Part shown: one piece after another, positions 55,848-64,000 of the stretch
Layout: each line of letters begins with the position of its first letter
Position numbering within the stretch: position 1 is the first letter of the stretch
DNA from: Actinomycetota bacterium
GTDB taxonomy: Bacteria; Actinomycetota; Actinomycetes; Streptosporangiales; Streptosporangiaceae
NCBI GenBank assembly: GCA_003168255.1
Contig: PMSU01000091.1
Coordinates: forward strand, 27,120-91,119
DNA: 64,000 nucleotides
Direction of reading: 5' to 3'
Notes under the pieces: model-generated
Told to the model about the DNA's origin: nothing
The model's database searches: none
The model's input: only the letters and a program-made list of their open reading frames with translations
Position numbers and translations under genes: made by a program

Positions 55848-56849
55848 ATGGCGGACGCAGCACCCGTTCCGGCAGGCGAGGAGCAGCCCGTCCTGGTCCG
55901 TGCGGAGCCGCTGGGCGATACCCGGGTCACCTACATCGTGCTGAACCGTCCGCGCGCCCGCAACGCGATCACCGTCGCCCTCGCGGTAGCGCTCCGCGAC
56001 GCCCTCCAGGCCGTCGCCGGGCAGGCGGACGTCGTCGTCATCCGAGGGGCAGGCGGGCACTTCTGCGCGGGTGGCGACTTCCACGAGGTCTCCCGGCTGC
56101 GCGAGCAGGGGCCCGGGGCTCTGCGGTCCTTGTTCACCACCTTCATCGCCGCCTGCGAGTTGATCGCCGAGCTGCCTGTTCCGGTCATCGCGGCCGTCGA
56201 GGGCTACGCGATGGCCGGCGGATTCGAGCTTATCCAGGCTTGCGACATCGCTGTCGTGCGCGACGACGCGGTCCTCGCCGACAACCACCTGAACTTCGCC
56301 ATGATCCCCGGCGGTGGCGGCTCGCAGCGGCTGCCGCGTATCGTCGGGCCGCAGCGCGCCCTGGGGCACATACTCACGGGGGACAGGCTGACCGGCGCCC
56401 AGGCAGCGCAGTGGGGTCTGGTCTACCGGTCCGTTCCGGCCGCGGAGTTTGGGGCCGCGGTCACGGACCTGGTCACTAACCTTGCCGGGAAGGACCGCGT
56501 GGCGCTCGGGCGGGCCAAGCAACTGATCCGCCGCGGGCTGCGCGGCTCACTCGCCGACGGCCTCACTCTTGAGACGGAGACGATCATCGCCCATCTGAGC
56601 GGCGAGTCGGCCGGCGCCGGGATTACCCGGTTCACCGCCGCTGCTGCCCCCACCAATCCCAGCGCCGCCGCCACCGCCGTCGCTCCCGCCATCCCCGCCA
56701 TCCCCACCGCCACCGCCGCTCCCACCATCCCCGCCGTCGCTCCCGCCATCCCCGCCGCCGCCGTCGCTCCCACCATCCCCGCCGCCGCCGTCGCTCCCAC
56801 CATCCCCGCCGCCGCCACCGGCCGCCGACCGGCTGAGGAGCCATCGTGA
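55848..56849 (+). CDS. enoyl-CoA hydratase/isomerase with low-complexity Ala/Pro-rich C-terminal tail
   Basis: YIVLNRPRARNAIT, GAGGHFCAGGDFHEV, AVEGYAMAGGFELIQACDIAVV; tail AAAVAPTIPAAAVAPTIPAAATG. Confidence 0.9.
   Translation: MADAAPVPAGEEQPVLVRAEPLGDTRVTYIVLNRPRARNAITVALAVALRDALQAVAGQADVVVIRGAGGHFCAGGDFHEVSRLREQGPGALRSLFTTFIAACELIAELPVPVIAAVEGYAMAGGFELIQACDIAVVRDDAVLADNHLNFAMIPGGGGSQRLPRIVGPQRALGHILTGDRLTGAQAAQWGLVYRSVPAAEFGAAVTDLVTNLAGKDRVALGRAKQLIRRGLRGSLADGLTLETETIIAHLSGESAGAGITRFTAAAAPTNPSAAATAVAPAIPAIPTATAAPTIPAVAPAIPAAAVAPTIPAAAVAPTIPAAATGRRPAEEPS
56640..56825. repeat. in-frame minisatellite (27-bp gccgccgccgtcgctcccaccatcccc and degenerate copies) at the 3' end of an enoyl-CoA hydratase gene
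   Basis: Direct reading; encodes (A)AVAPTIPA-type repeats. Confidence 0.9.
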
Positions 56850-57655
56850 CCGAGAAGCTGATAGCCGAGGGCCTCGTCCTGCTCGACCTAGACGACGACG
56901 GGGTCGGGCAGCTGCGGCTGAATCGCCCCGAGGCATCCAACGGCATGGATGTGCCCTTCCTGCGCGCCCTGTACGACGCCGTGATGACCGCGCACGGCGA
57001 GCCACGACTGCGCGCCCTGCTGCTGACCGGCGAGGGCGCTAACTTCTGCGCCGGCGGTGACATCAAGACCTTCGCCAGCAAGGGCGCCGGGCTGCCCGAC
57101 TACCTGCGCGAGGCCACCTCATGGCTGCAGGTCTCCACGGCAGGGCTGCTGTCCCTGCAGCTGCCGGTGATCGCAGCCGTGCACGGGTACGCGGCGGGCG
57201 GCGGCGGGTTCGGCCTGGTCTGTGCCTCCGACATCGTCATCGCGGGGGAGTCGGCCAAGTTCCTCGCCGGGGCAACGCGGGTAGGGATGGCTCCCGATGC
57301 CGGGGTATCGGTGACACTCCCGCACCTGGTCGGCCTGCGGAAGGCGCTGGAGATCACCCTGACCAATCCGACGCTCAGCGCTGCCGAGGCGCTGCGCATC
57401 GGCCTTGTTACCACCGTCGTTCCCGATGATGCGCTGCTCGACGAGGCCCTCGATCTGGCCCGCTCGCTAGCCGCGGGTGCGACCAGGGCGCTAGGCGCGG
57501 CAAAGCGGCTGATGTGGTCGGGACTGGGCAGCCGGGTCGAGGCGCAGCTGCCGGAGGAGGCCAGGACGGTCGCCGAGCTGTCCGGCACGGCCGATGCGCT
57601 CGAGGGACTGGCAGCCGTCATCGAACGCCGGAAGCCGACCTTCACCGGGCGCTGA
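56846..57655 (+). CDS. enoyl-CoA hydratase/isomerase family protein
   Basis: QLRLNRPEASNGMD, TGEGANFCAGGDIKTFASKG, AVHGYAAGGGGFGLVCASDIVIAGE. Confidence 0.95.
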   Translation: MTEKLIAEGLVLLDLDDDGVGQLRLNRPEASNGMDVPFLRALYDAVMTAHGEPRLRALLLTGEGANFCAGGDIKTFASKGAGLPDYLREATSWLQVSTAGLLSLQLPVIAAVHGYAAGGGGFGLVCASDIVIAGESAKFLAGATRVGMAPDAGVSVTLPHLVGLRKALEITLTNPTLSAAEALRIGLVTTVVPDDALLDEALDLARSLAAGATRALGAAKRLMWSGLGSRVEAQLPEEARTVAELSGTADALEGLAAVIERRKPTFTGR

Positions 57656-57841
57656 CGATCGCCCGCACCAGCGAGAGCCCGCACCAGCGAGAGCCAGCCC
57701 GCGGGCCAGTTGACTATAGCCGTTGTATAATTAAAAATAAAAAATGGGCTCGGATAACGTCCAGCGCCTGTGCCATAGGAAGTACCAAGCGGTTATGACA
57801 ACGAGCGTCCTCTCGATGCTCTCGCTAAGGATGGTGCCCTA

Positions 57842-59254
57842 GTGACCTCTGTGGCTCCGGATGTGCCGCGCGACGCCGGGCATGCACCACCTCCGCAGCC
57901 GGCTGCCGAGGTGGCAAGGCTGCGCAGCACATTCGCCTCCGGCCGGACCCGTGACCTCGGCTGGCGGCTGCGCCAGCTCGCGGGCATCGAGCGGCTGCTC
58001 GCCGAGCGCGAGGCGGAGATCGCAGCAGCGCTGCAGGCCGATCTCGGCCGTTCCGCACACTATGCGTGGCTGGGTGACATCGCCTCGAGCAAAGCCGAGG
58101 CCGCGTTCGCGCGTAGTCACCTCAGGCGGTGGGCGCACCGCCGTCACACGCGTCTGCCGCTCGCTATGCAGCCGGGCCGGGCCTACTACCAGTACGAGCC
58201 GCTCGGCGTCGTACTGGTCATCGGGCCGTGGAATTACCCCGTCTACCTGACTCTCGGACCGCTCATCGGCGCGCTCGCGGCCGGCAACTGCGTCGTGGTC
58301 AAGCCTTCGGAGTTCGCCCCGGCCTCCTCGGCGCTGCTCGCCCGGGTACTTCCGGACTACCTCGACACCGACGCCATAGCCGTGCTGGAGGGCGACGCCG
58401 CGATCAGCCAGGAACTGCTCGCGCAGGACCTGGACCACGTGCTCTTCACCGGTGGCACAGAGGTTGGCCGGAAGGTCATGCAGGCAGCGTCGGCCCGCCT
58501 CACCCCGGTGACGCTGGAGCTTGGCGGCAAGAGCCCGGTTATCGTCGCCGCCGACGCCGACCTCGGCGTGGCGGCTCGCCGGATCGCCTGGACGAAGCTG
58601 CTCAACTCCGGCCAGACCTGCATCGCCCCGGACTACGTGCTCGTCGAGTCCTCCGTGCGCGACGAACTCGTGCAGCGCATCCGGGCCACCGTTACCGAAT
58701 TCCAGTCGGGCGAGCCGGCCGGCCAGCGCATCGTCAACGCCAGGCAGTTGGACCGCATCGGCCAGCTGCTCGACGGATCCGGTGGCTCCGTGGTGTCAGG
58801 CGGCGGGGTAGACCGCGAGGCGCAGACGATCGAGCCGACGATCGTGGTCGATCCCGATGCTGCCTCGCCGCTGATGAGCGAGGAGATCTTCGGGCCAGTG
58901 CTGCCCGTCCTCACCGTCGCGTCGGTGCACGCCGCGATCGAGTTCGTCAACGCCAGGCCCAAGCCGCTTGCCCTCTATCTCTTCACCGGATCGCGCGCGG
59001 TGAAGGAGACGGTGCTCACCTCGACCAGTTCCGGCGGTGTCGTGATCAATCATGTCGCCATGCACTGCCTGGTACCGCAGCTGCCGTTCGGCGGCGTCGG
59101 GAACTCCGGTACGGGCGCGTACCACGGCGAGTGGGGCTTCCAGACGTTCAGCCATCGCAAGGCGGTGCTGTCCAAGCCCGCCAAACCGGATCCCTCACTG
59201 ATGTACCCGCCATACACCGAAGCCAAGAAGAAGCTCATGCGACGGTTCTTCTGA
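57842..59254 (+). CDS. aldehyde dehydrogenase family protein
   Basis: IGPWNYPVYLTLGPLIGALAAGNCVVVKPSE, FTGGTEVGRKVMQAA, VTLELGGKSPVIV, NSGQTCIAPDYVLV, EEIFGPVLPVL. Confidence 0.97.
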   Translation: MTSVAPDVPRDAGHAPPPQPAAEVARLRSTFASGRTRDLGWRLRQLAGIERLLAEREAEIAAALQADLGRSAHYAWLGDIASSKAEAAFARSHLRRWAHRRHTRLPLAMQPGRAYYQYEPLGVVLVIGPWNYPVYLTLGPLIGALAAGNCVVVKPSEFAPASSALLARVLPDYLDTDAIAVLEGDAAISQELLAQDLDHVLFTGGTEVGRKVMQAASARLTPVTLELGGKSPVIVAADADLGVAARRIAWTKLLNSGQTCIAPDYVLVESSVRDELVQRIRATVTEFQSGEPAGQRIVNARQLDRIGQLLDGSGGSVVSGGGVDREAQTIEPTIVVDPDAASPLMSEEIFGPVLPVLTVASVHAAIEFVNARPKPLALYLFTGSRAVKETVLTSTSSGGVVINHVAMHCLVPQLPFGGVGNSGTGAYHGEWGFQTFSHRKAVLSKPAKPDPSLMYPPYTEAKKKLMRRFF

Positions 59255-60288
59255 TGACGCAGGCGCTGCCCGAGCAGCCGGAGGACTGGACGGAGCCGGG
59301 CGCGTTCCCTGTGCTGCCAGGGATCCACCGGATACCGCTGCCGCTGCCTTCGGACGGCCTTCGCGCCGTGAACGTCTATGCGATCCAGGACGCGGCTGGC
59401 CTGGTCCTGGTGGACTCTGGCTGGGCGAGTCCCGACAGCGAACGGGCGCTGGCCGCGGGGCTGGGCCGACTGGGCTTCGCCCTGGCCGATGTGACGCGAG
59501 TGCTGGTCACCCATGCTCACCACGACCATTACACGCAAGCAATCGCGTTGCGGGAGCGGTTCGGCAGTCGGGTTCATCTCGGCCGCGGTGAGCGGCCTTC
59601 GGTCGAGGCGTTCTCGCGGAGGGACGAGCCCGCACAGCTCGCCCTGCTGCGCCGCTGCGGCGCGCCAGACGTAGCGGAGGCGTTTGCCGTGCTGATGAAA
59701 GAGCGCGGCCAGGCATACGATGCCCCCTGGGGCGACCCGGACGTATGGCTCGACGACGGCCAGGTAATCACCCTTGGCATGGGGAGGCTCGGCGTCTTTG
59801 CCACTCCCGGCCATACCCGTGGCCACGTGGTGCTGCGCGCCGGGACCGCGGGCGTGCTGTTCGCCGGCGACCACGTGCTCCCGCACATCACGCCCTCCAT
59901 CGGCTATGAAGCGGCACCGGAGCCCGCGCCGCTGCGCAGTTACCTCGCGTCGCTGCGGCTCATGGCTGGTCTGCCCGACACATTGCTATTGCCGGCCCAC
60001 GGGCCGGTCTCGGTGAGCGTGCAGACCCGGGTTGACCAGTTGCTCGCGCACCACGAGGAGCGGCTCGACGCGGTACTGACGCAGGTGCTGGCCGGTGCCA
60101 GCACCGCCTATGCGGTAGCCGAGCGGCTGCCCTGGACCCGGCGCAGGCACCGGCTGGAGGATATGGCGACGGAGCACAAGGCCCTGGCCATCCTGGAGAT
60201 CGGCGCCCACCTGGACCTGCTCGCCGCGACCGGCCAACTGGTGTTCCACGAGGAGGACGGCGTGCGCAGCTACGCGCCGGTCTCTTGA
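59254..60288 (+). CDS. MBL fold metallo-hydrolase
   Basis: LVDSGWASPDSERAL, VLVTHAHHDHYTQAIAL (HxHxDH), FATPGHTRGHVVL, FAGDHVLP; ATG overlaps the upstream TGA. Confidence 0.92.
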   Translation: MTQALPEQPEDWTEPGAFPVLPGIHRIPLPLPSDGLRAVNVYAIQDAAGLVLVDSGWASPDSERALAAGLGRLGFALADVTRVLVTHAHHDHYTQAIALRERFGSRVHLGRGERPSVEAFSRRDEPAQLALLRRCGAPDVAEAFAVLMKERGQAYDAPWGDPDVWLDDGQVITLGMGRLGVFATPGHTRGHVVLRAGTAGVLFAGDHVLPHITPSIGYEAAPEPAPLRSYLASLRLMAGLPDTLLLPAHGPVSVSVQTRVDQLLAHHEERLDAVLTQVLAGASTAYAVAERLPWTRRRHRLEDMATEHKALAILEIGAHLDLLAATGQLVFHEEDGVRSYAPVS

Positions 60289-61013
60289 CTCCGGCCGGCC
60301 CATGAGCCCAGGTCCGCGAGCCCGTCTCCGGCCAGATCTTTAAGTCGCGCTGCGCGCTCCTGCGGCGCGGCGAGGACGGACTCGCCATCAAAGAGGCTTG
60401 CTTCCGTGGCGGCGAGGACGGTACCAATCAAGTCGTCCCTCGTACGGATGATTACCAGCGGTCCGACCTGTAGTGTCCCGGGCCCAGCCTTGTGCAGCGC
60501 CCGCAGCAGCCCTCGTAGCTCGTTGAGACCCTGGACCGGTGCTCCGTTATCGTTCGGGCAGGCGCGAAGCAGCATTTCGAGCCGTTGTTCCAGCGACTGT
60601 CCGTTCAGCGTGCTCCACAACAGGTAAAAACGGACGCTGAATTGCTGTGCCGAATCGCGGTAGAGAATCTCTAGCGGCAGTTCCCGGAGGAAAGACTCAT
60701 ACAGTGCGGGCAGGGTGTCCGCCGCGGCCTGCTGCTCTGGATGGATGCCGCCGACGAGGACGCGATGCGTTGTGTTGCCGCGGGTCCTCGCCACTTCGTG
60801 ATCGAGTCGGGTTCGTACGTACTGCCGGATGTCGCGCAGGTGCCGGTCGAGATCACCGGCAGTCTGCTTAAGCTCGGCACATTGCGCAGTTATCTGCCCC
60901 TTAGCCTGCTCTAGCTGCGTGGTGTTCTCCCGGATCCTGGTCCTGAAGGTACTTGCCATAACCCAGCTAGCCGCCGCTACCGACATGACGGCTACGGCCA
61001 GCAGGATCTCCAT
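60270..61013 (-). CDS. hypothetical membrane-anchored coiled-coil protein
   Basis: N-terminal hydrophobic MEILLAVAVMSVAAASWVMAS then predicted helical EQAKGQITAQCAELKQTAGDLDRHLRDIRQYV; no family recognised. Confidence 0.65.
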   Translation of the reverse strand: MEILLAVAVMSVAAASWVMASTFRTRIRENTTQLEQAKGQITAQCAELKQTAGDLDRHLRDIRQYVRTRLDHEVARTRGNTTHRVLVGGIHPEQQAAADTLPALYESFLRELPLEILYRDSAQQFSVRFYLLWSTLNGQSLEQRLEMLLRACPNDNGAPVQGLNELRGLLRALHKAGPGTLQVGPLVIIRTRDDLIGTVLAATEASLFDGESVLAAPQERAARLKDLAGDGLADLGSWAGRSQETGA

Positions 61014-61040
61014 GAGACTTCCCCTTCAGCGGAGTCACAC

Positions 61041-61388
61041 TCATTTTGCCGCTCGCCGGCCGCGCACTGTCATCGTCACAGTCGATAGCGATACAGCAAT
61101 GGCGATGAGAGAAGCGATCGCGATCGTCTCATCTCCTGCACCGGGCGTTTTAGCCTGGCCACTGGTGGCGCGTCCGGCAAGATGCGCAGGCGAGGACGGG
61201 TGTGCGGTCATAGTCGGCGTGGCCGGGTGAGTGATCGGCGACCTTGTATCGGCCGGGTGCCGTGAGGATTGAGCCGAAGCCGAATGCGCGGGATGCGGTG
61301 ATGACGAGCCCTGCGCACCCTGATGTGTCGCCCAGATAACGAGGATCCCGCCCAGCAACGCGCCGAGAAGAATATCGCGCCCCTTCAT
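61041..61388 (-). CDS. small hypothetical membrane protein
   Basis: MKGRDILLGALLGGILVIWATHQGA N-terminal hydrophobic segment; Ser/His/Ala-rich linker; second hydrophobic segment ETIAIASLIAIAVSLSTVTMTVRGRR. Confidence 0.55.
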   Translation of the reverse strand: MKGRDILLGALLGGILVIWATHQGAQGSSSPHPAHSASAQSSRHPADTRSPITHPATPTMTAHPSSPAHLAGRATSGQAKTPGAGDETIAIASLIAIAVSLSTVTMTVRGRRAAK

Positions 61389-61533
61389 GATCGCGGCTCC
61401 CGTCGATCGGCCGGACTGTCATAACCATTTGACAGCCGAAATCCCGCGCATACCAGGGCTAGTCACCTTTGGATTCCTCATCCGCAGCGGACAGGACGTG
61501 TCGCGGGTGACCGCCAAACCCGTACGGGGCAGG

Positions 61534-62922
61534 TCACGGCACGCTAGCCGCCGCCGCGAGTTCCGGGATGAACAGCGCCGCGTTGATGGTGCCAAGGCCG
61601 CTGGCCAGGTCGTAGCCCTTCACCGCGTCCCAGCCGCGGACGGTGTGCATGCTGCCGTCCTGAGTGAAGGTGACGGTGTTGGTACTCGCCGTGACGTCCA
61701 CGATCCCGGGATCGTGATCTGCGTACATCTTGTACAGGGCGGGGTTGAGCAAGCCGAGACCGTGCCCGGCGTACTGGTCCGCGATCGCGACTATGCCCGC
61801 GAACAGCGGCGTTGCCTCACTGGTGCCACCGATCACGAAGAATCCAGCCGGGCCGACTCCGAGCTTGGCATCCAGGTAGACCAGCGCCCCGCCATCCACC
61901 GCGGCGCTCATAGAGATATCGGGAACGCCCCGGTCCGGGCCGACTATGTTGGCGATTCCGTCCTGGTACGCCGGACGGCCAAAGATCACAGAGCGGCCGC
62001 CGCTGCTGGCTGCTGGCGAGCCGAGCAAGTTGGTGTCATTCCATACGGTGTCCGGCTGAATATGCGCGCCGCTGCCCGTCAGGTGCATCTGTGTGCCGCC
62101 GACGGCGGTGACCAGCGGATCCGACGCCGGCCAGGAGATGGCCCTGTGCAGGAAGAAGTCCGTGTTGTTCTTATATGAGGTCGCCCCCCAGTCGCCGGTC
62201 GCTGCCACCACGCTCACCCCGTTGGCCGCGGCATTCTTATATGCGCTGCGCAGGTTAAGAATCGACTGCGCGTTCGGGAAGGTCTGCTCCGTTGCGGCCT
62301 GGCTCTGCGAGATGACCGTGCCCAGGTGGTGGCTGATGACGTAGTTCTCCGCCTTGACGATCTGCGGGAATCCGTGCACGCCCAAGGTCTCTGGCACTGG
62401 GGTCTCCACGAGCAGGATGTTCGCGCCTGGCGCCATGGTGTGGGAGTACTCGACGTCCAGCGACGTCTCCTCCGCCCAGCCGAGCATCTGGGGTCGCTGC
62501 TTGGGGTTATAGGGCGGCACCGGGCCGGCCGGTGTGATGATCCGGAAGCTGGGCGGCGCCGGCACTCCGAACGCCTTGTCGAAGGTGGCCAGCTCGCTGC
62601 GGATGAACTGGTAGCCGAAGGGGTCGACGATGACGATCGTCTCGCCCTTGCCGTCAAAGCCCTTCCTGTACAGCGGGCCAAGGTTATAAGCCTTTTGATA
62701 TTGGAACGGCGCATAGCAGGCCAGCTTCAATTGCCGCTCGCACTGGGCGGTCGTCGGGGGTGTCGGATAGGAGACTCGGCTGGCCAGGCGGGCCAGCGGC
62801 ATCGGACCTGGGCCAGCCAGAACGTCTGGCGCGGCGCTGACGGCGGCCGCTCCGGCGGCGGCCAGCATCGACCCGGCGAGCAGCGCCGATCCAGCGCAGA
62901 GGCTGACGATGCGTCTTTGCAT
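61534..62922 (-). CDS. S53 family (sedolisin-like) serine-carboxyl peptidase, secreted
   Basis: Signal peptide; EETSLDVEYSHTMAPGANILLVE (Glu/Asp pair), VVAATGDWGA, SWPASDPLVTAVGGTQM, VIGGTSEATPLFAGIVAI (catalytic Ser region). Confidence 0.9.
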   Translation of the reverse strand: MQRRIVSLCAGSALLAGSMLAAAGAAAVSAAPDVLAGPGPMPLARLASRVSYPTPPTTAQCERQLKLACYAPFQYQKAYNLGPLYRKGFDGKGETIVIVDPFGYQFIRSELATFDKAFGVPAPPSFRIITPAGPVPPYNPKQRPQMLGWAEETSLDVEYSHTMAPGANILLVETPVPETLGVHGFPQIVKAENYVISHHLGTVISQSQAATEQTFPNAQSILNLRSAYKNAAANGVSVVAATGDWGATSYKNNTDFFLHRAISWPASDPLVTAVGGTQMHLTGSGAHIQPDTVWNDTNLLGSPAASSGGRSVIFGRPAYQDGIANIVGPDRGVPDISMSAAVDGGALVYLDAKLGVGPAGFFVIGGTSEATPLFAGIVAIADQYAGHGLGLLNPALYKMYADHDPGIVDVTASTNTVTFTQDGSMHTVRGWDAVKGYDLASGLGTINAALFIPELAAAASVP

Positions 62923-63383
62923 GGTGTCTCCTAAGGACGGCGTCCGAGGGCAGCGGCTCAACATGCGCCGGTTTATACCTTTATAGGCTCGTGGCAGTTC
63001 GTGCAAGGTCATTGGCGATGTGCTCACCGAGCCAGTCCGCGGAGATGTCCTCGATGCCGGCACTCGCCGGTGACGCGCACGCTATCGCCGATGAGGTTTC
63101 CGGTGACCAACCGGTCCTGGTCGGATGACAGATACCACCAGTTGGGCCGAACGTCCCGTGAGTACCCTGCCAGTCCGTCGGCCCCAAGCGGAGGCTGCGT
63201 GCCAGAGTCGCCCAGCGACTGGCGCCAGGTCAGTGTGGTTGTTCGGGGGGAACTGAGGTGGCGTTGGCATCTGCCGACTCGATCGGCCGACGGACAAGGT
63301 CCGGCGCATGCATGCATGCGGACGTGCTGTCGTCGGTGGGTGTGCGGTGATCTGTCCCGGCTGCGCGCCTGGGTTGTGGATCT

Positions 63384-64000
63384 TTAGGTGGGGTGCTGGC
63401 TGGGCAGGGTGATGTAGCGGCGTCCGGCGGGGGTGAGCCAGGCCATGACGCCGGGGAGGATCTGTTCGAGTGTCCAGTCTTCGGCTTGTTTCATCCGGTG
63501 GTGCCGGCGGCAGAGGGGGGCGAGGTTGCACTCGCAGGTCAGCCCGTCCTGGTCATACGGGATGGTGTGGTCCAGGTCGCAGGTGTCGGCGGGGCGGCCG
63601 CAGCCGTAGTAGCTGCAGGTGCAGCTGCGGGCGCGGATGAGGCGTTGCAGGGCGGCGCTGGGCCGGTAGCCGGGTTCGCAGTGGCGGTGGTCGCAGCCGC
63701 CGGCGGCGATCGGCTCGGCGGTGACGTTCACGGTCCACCCGCCGCCGCCGCCGGTGTGGGTGCGGGTGGCGGTGCCGTAGCCGAGGGCCCGTCCGGCGGG
63801 GCCGGTGACGGTGAGGTGCCAGCGGGTGGCGCGGTGCCCGGCGGCGGCGCAGGCGAGGGCGCGGGCGGTGTCGGGGTCCAGCGGCCCGTATCCGGCGGCG
63901 GCGCCGGGCGTGTTGCCGAGGCCGAGCAGGGTGAGAAGGGGGATGGTGAGGTTGACGGACCCGGCCAGCGGCGGCAGGCTGGCGCCGGCCGGGGGCCGCG
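63384..64000 (-). CDS. DUF222/HNH endonuclease family protein, truncated by window edge
   Basis: CGRPADTCDLDHTIPYDQDGLTCECNLAPLCRRHHRMKQ (HNH); manual translation of 63732-64000 minus strand is open to the window end. Confidence 0.9.
   Translation of the reverse strand, partial: RPPAGASLPPLAGSVNLTIPLLTLLGLGNTPGAAAGYGPLDPDTARALACAAAGHRATRWHLTVTGPAGRALGYGTATRTHTGGGGGWTVNVTAEPIAAGGCDHRHCEPGYRPSAALQRLIRARSCTCSYYGCGRPADTCDLDHTIPYDQDGLTCECNLAPLCRRHHRMKQAEDWTLEQILPGVMAWLTPAGRRYITLPSQHPT

Noticed and set aside
63384-64000. Mobile element or intron endonuclease
   Set aside because: DUF222/HNH (13E12-type) proteins are common actinobacterial chromosomal genes; no terminal repeats or intron features visible in the truncated end.
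1-64000. tRNA/rRNA genes, prophage or insertion sequences
   Set aside because: No transposase, integrase, phage structural motifs or recognisable tRNA sequences found by reading; a tRNAscan/Infernal run would be needed to exclude these.

Overview
High-GC actinobacterial chromosome segment with no rRNA, tRNA or CRISPR that I could recognise. Five zones. (1) 1-9 kb: metabolic and secreted genes (amidohydrolase, FhuF-like Fe-S protein, GlcG/HbpS-like protein, PEP mutase/isocitrate lyase family, ketopantoate reductase, GDPD, ricin-like lectin, winged-helix regulator). (2) 9.4-21.7 kb, the most interesting zone: a minus-strand FxSxx-COOH type RiPP operon. It has a 60-aa precursor ending ...AAFNSAI-COOH, an FxsB-like radical SAM protein with a C-terminal HExxH region, an AAC(3)-like acetyltransferase, a TIR-like FxsC, and a 1311-aa MinD-like/TIR-like/NB-ARC/TPR FxsT. 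It converges with a membrane RyR-domain protein and an alpha/beta hydrolase. (3) 22.6-60.3 kb: a large acyl-CoA catabolic island (Rieske dioxygenase alpha/beta, MaoC, several enoyl-CoA hydratases, acyl-CoA dehydrogenases, thiolases, CoA ligases, CoA transferases, SDRs, ALDH, MBL hydrolase, TetR). It is interrupted by a MOSC/NTF2/CGNR/methyltransferase/AKR block and by a secreted-protein block that includes a G1 glutamic peptidase. (4) 60.3-63 kb: membrane proteins and an S53 sedolisin. (5) Right edge: a truncated DUF222/HNH protein. Other signals: two probable frameshifted genes (SDR near 29.65 kb, secreted repeat protein near 49.2 kb), a truncated TetR remnant, in-frame minisatellites in several enzymes, a 23-bp tandem duplication of a translation start, a dispersed 33-bp intergenic repeat (24.1 and 43.4 kb), and direct or inverted repeats in promoter regions. 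All product calls come from reading motifs by eye; no database search was run.
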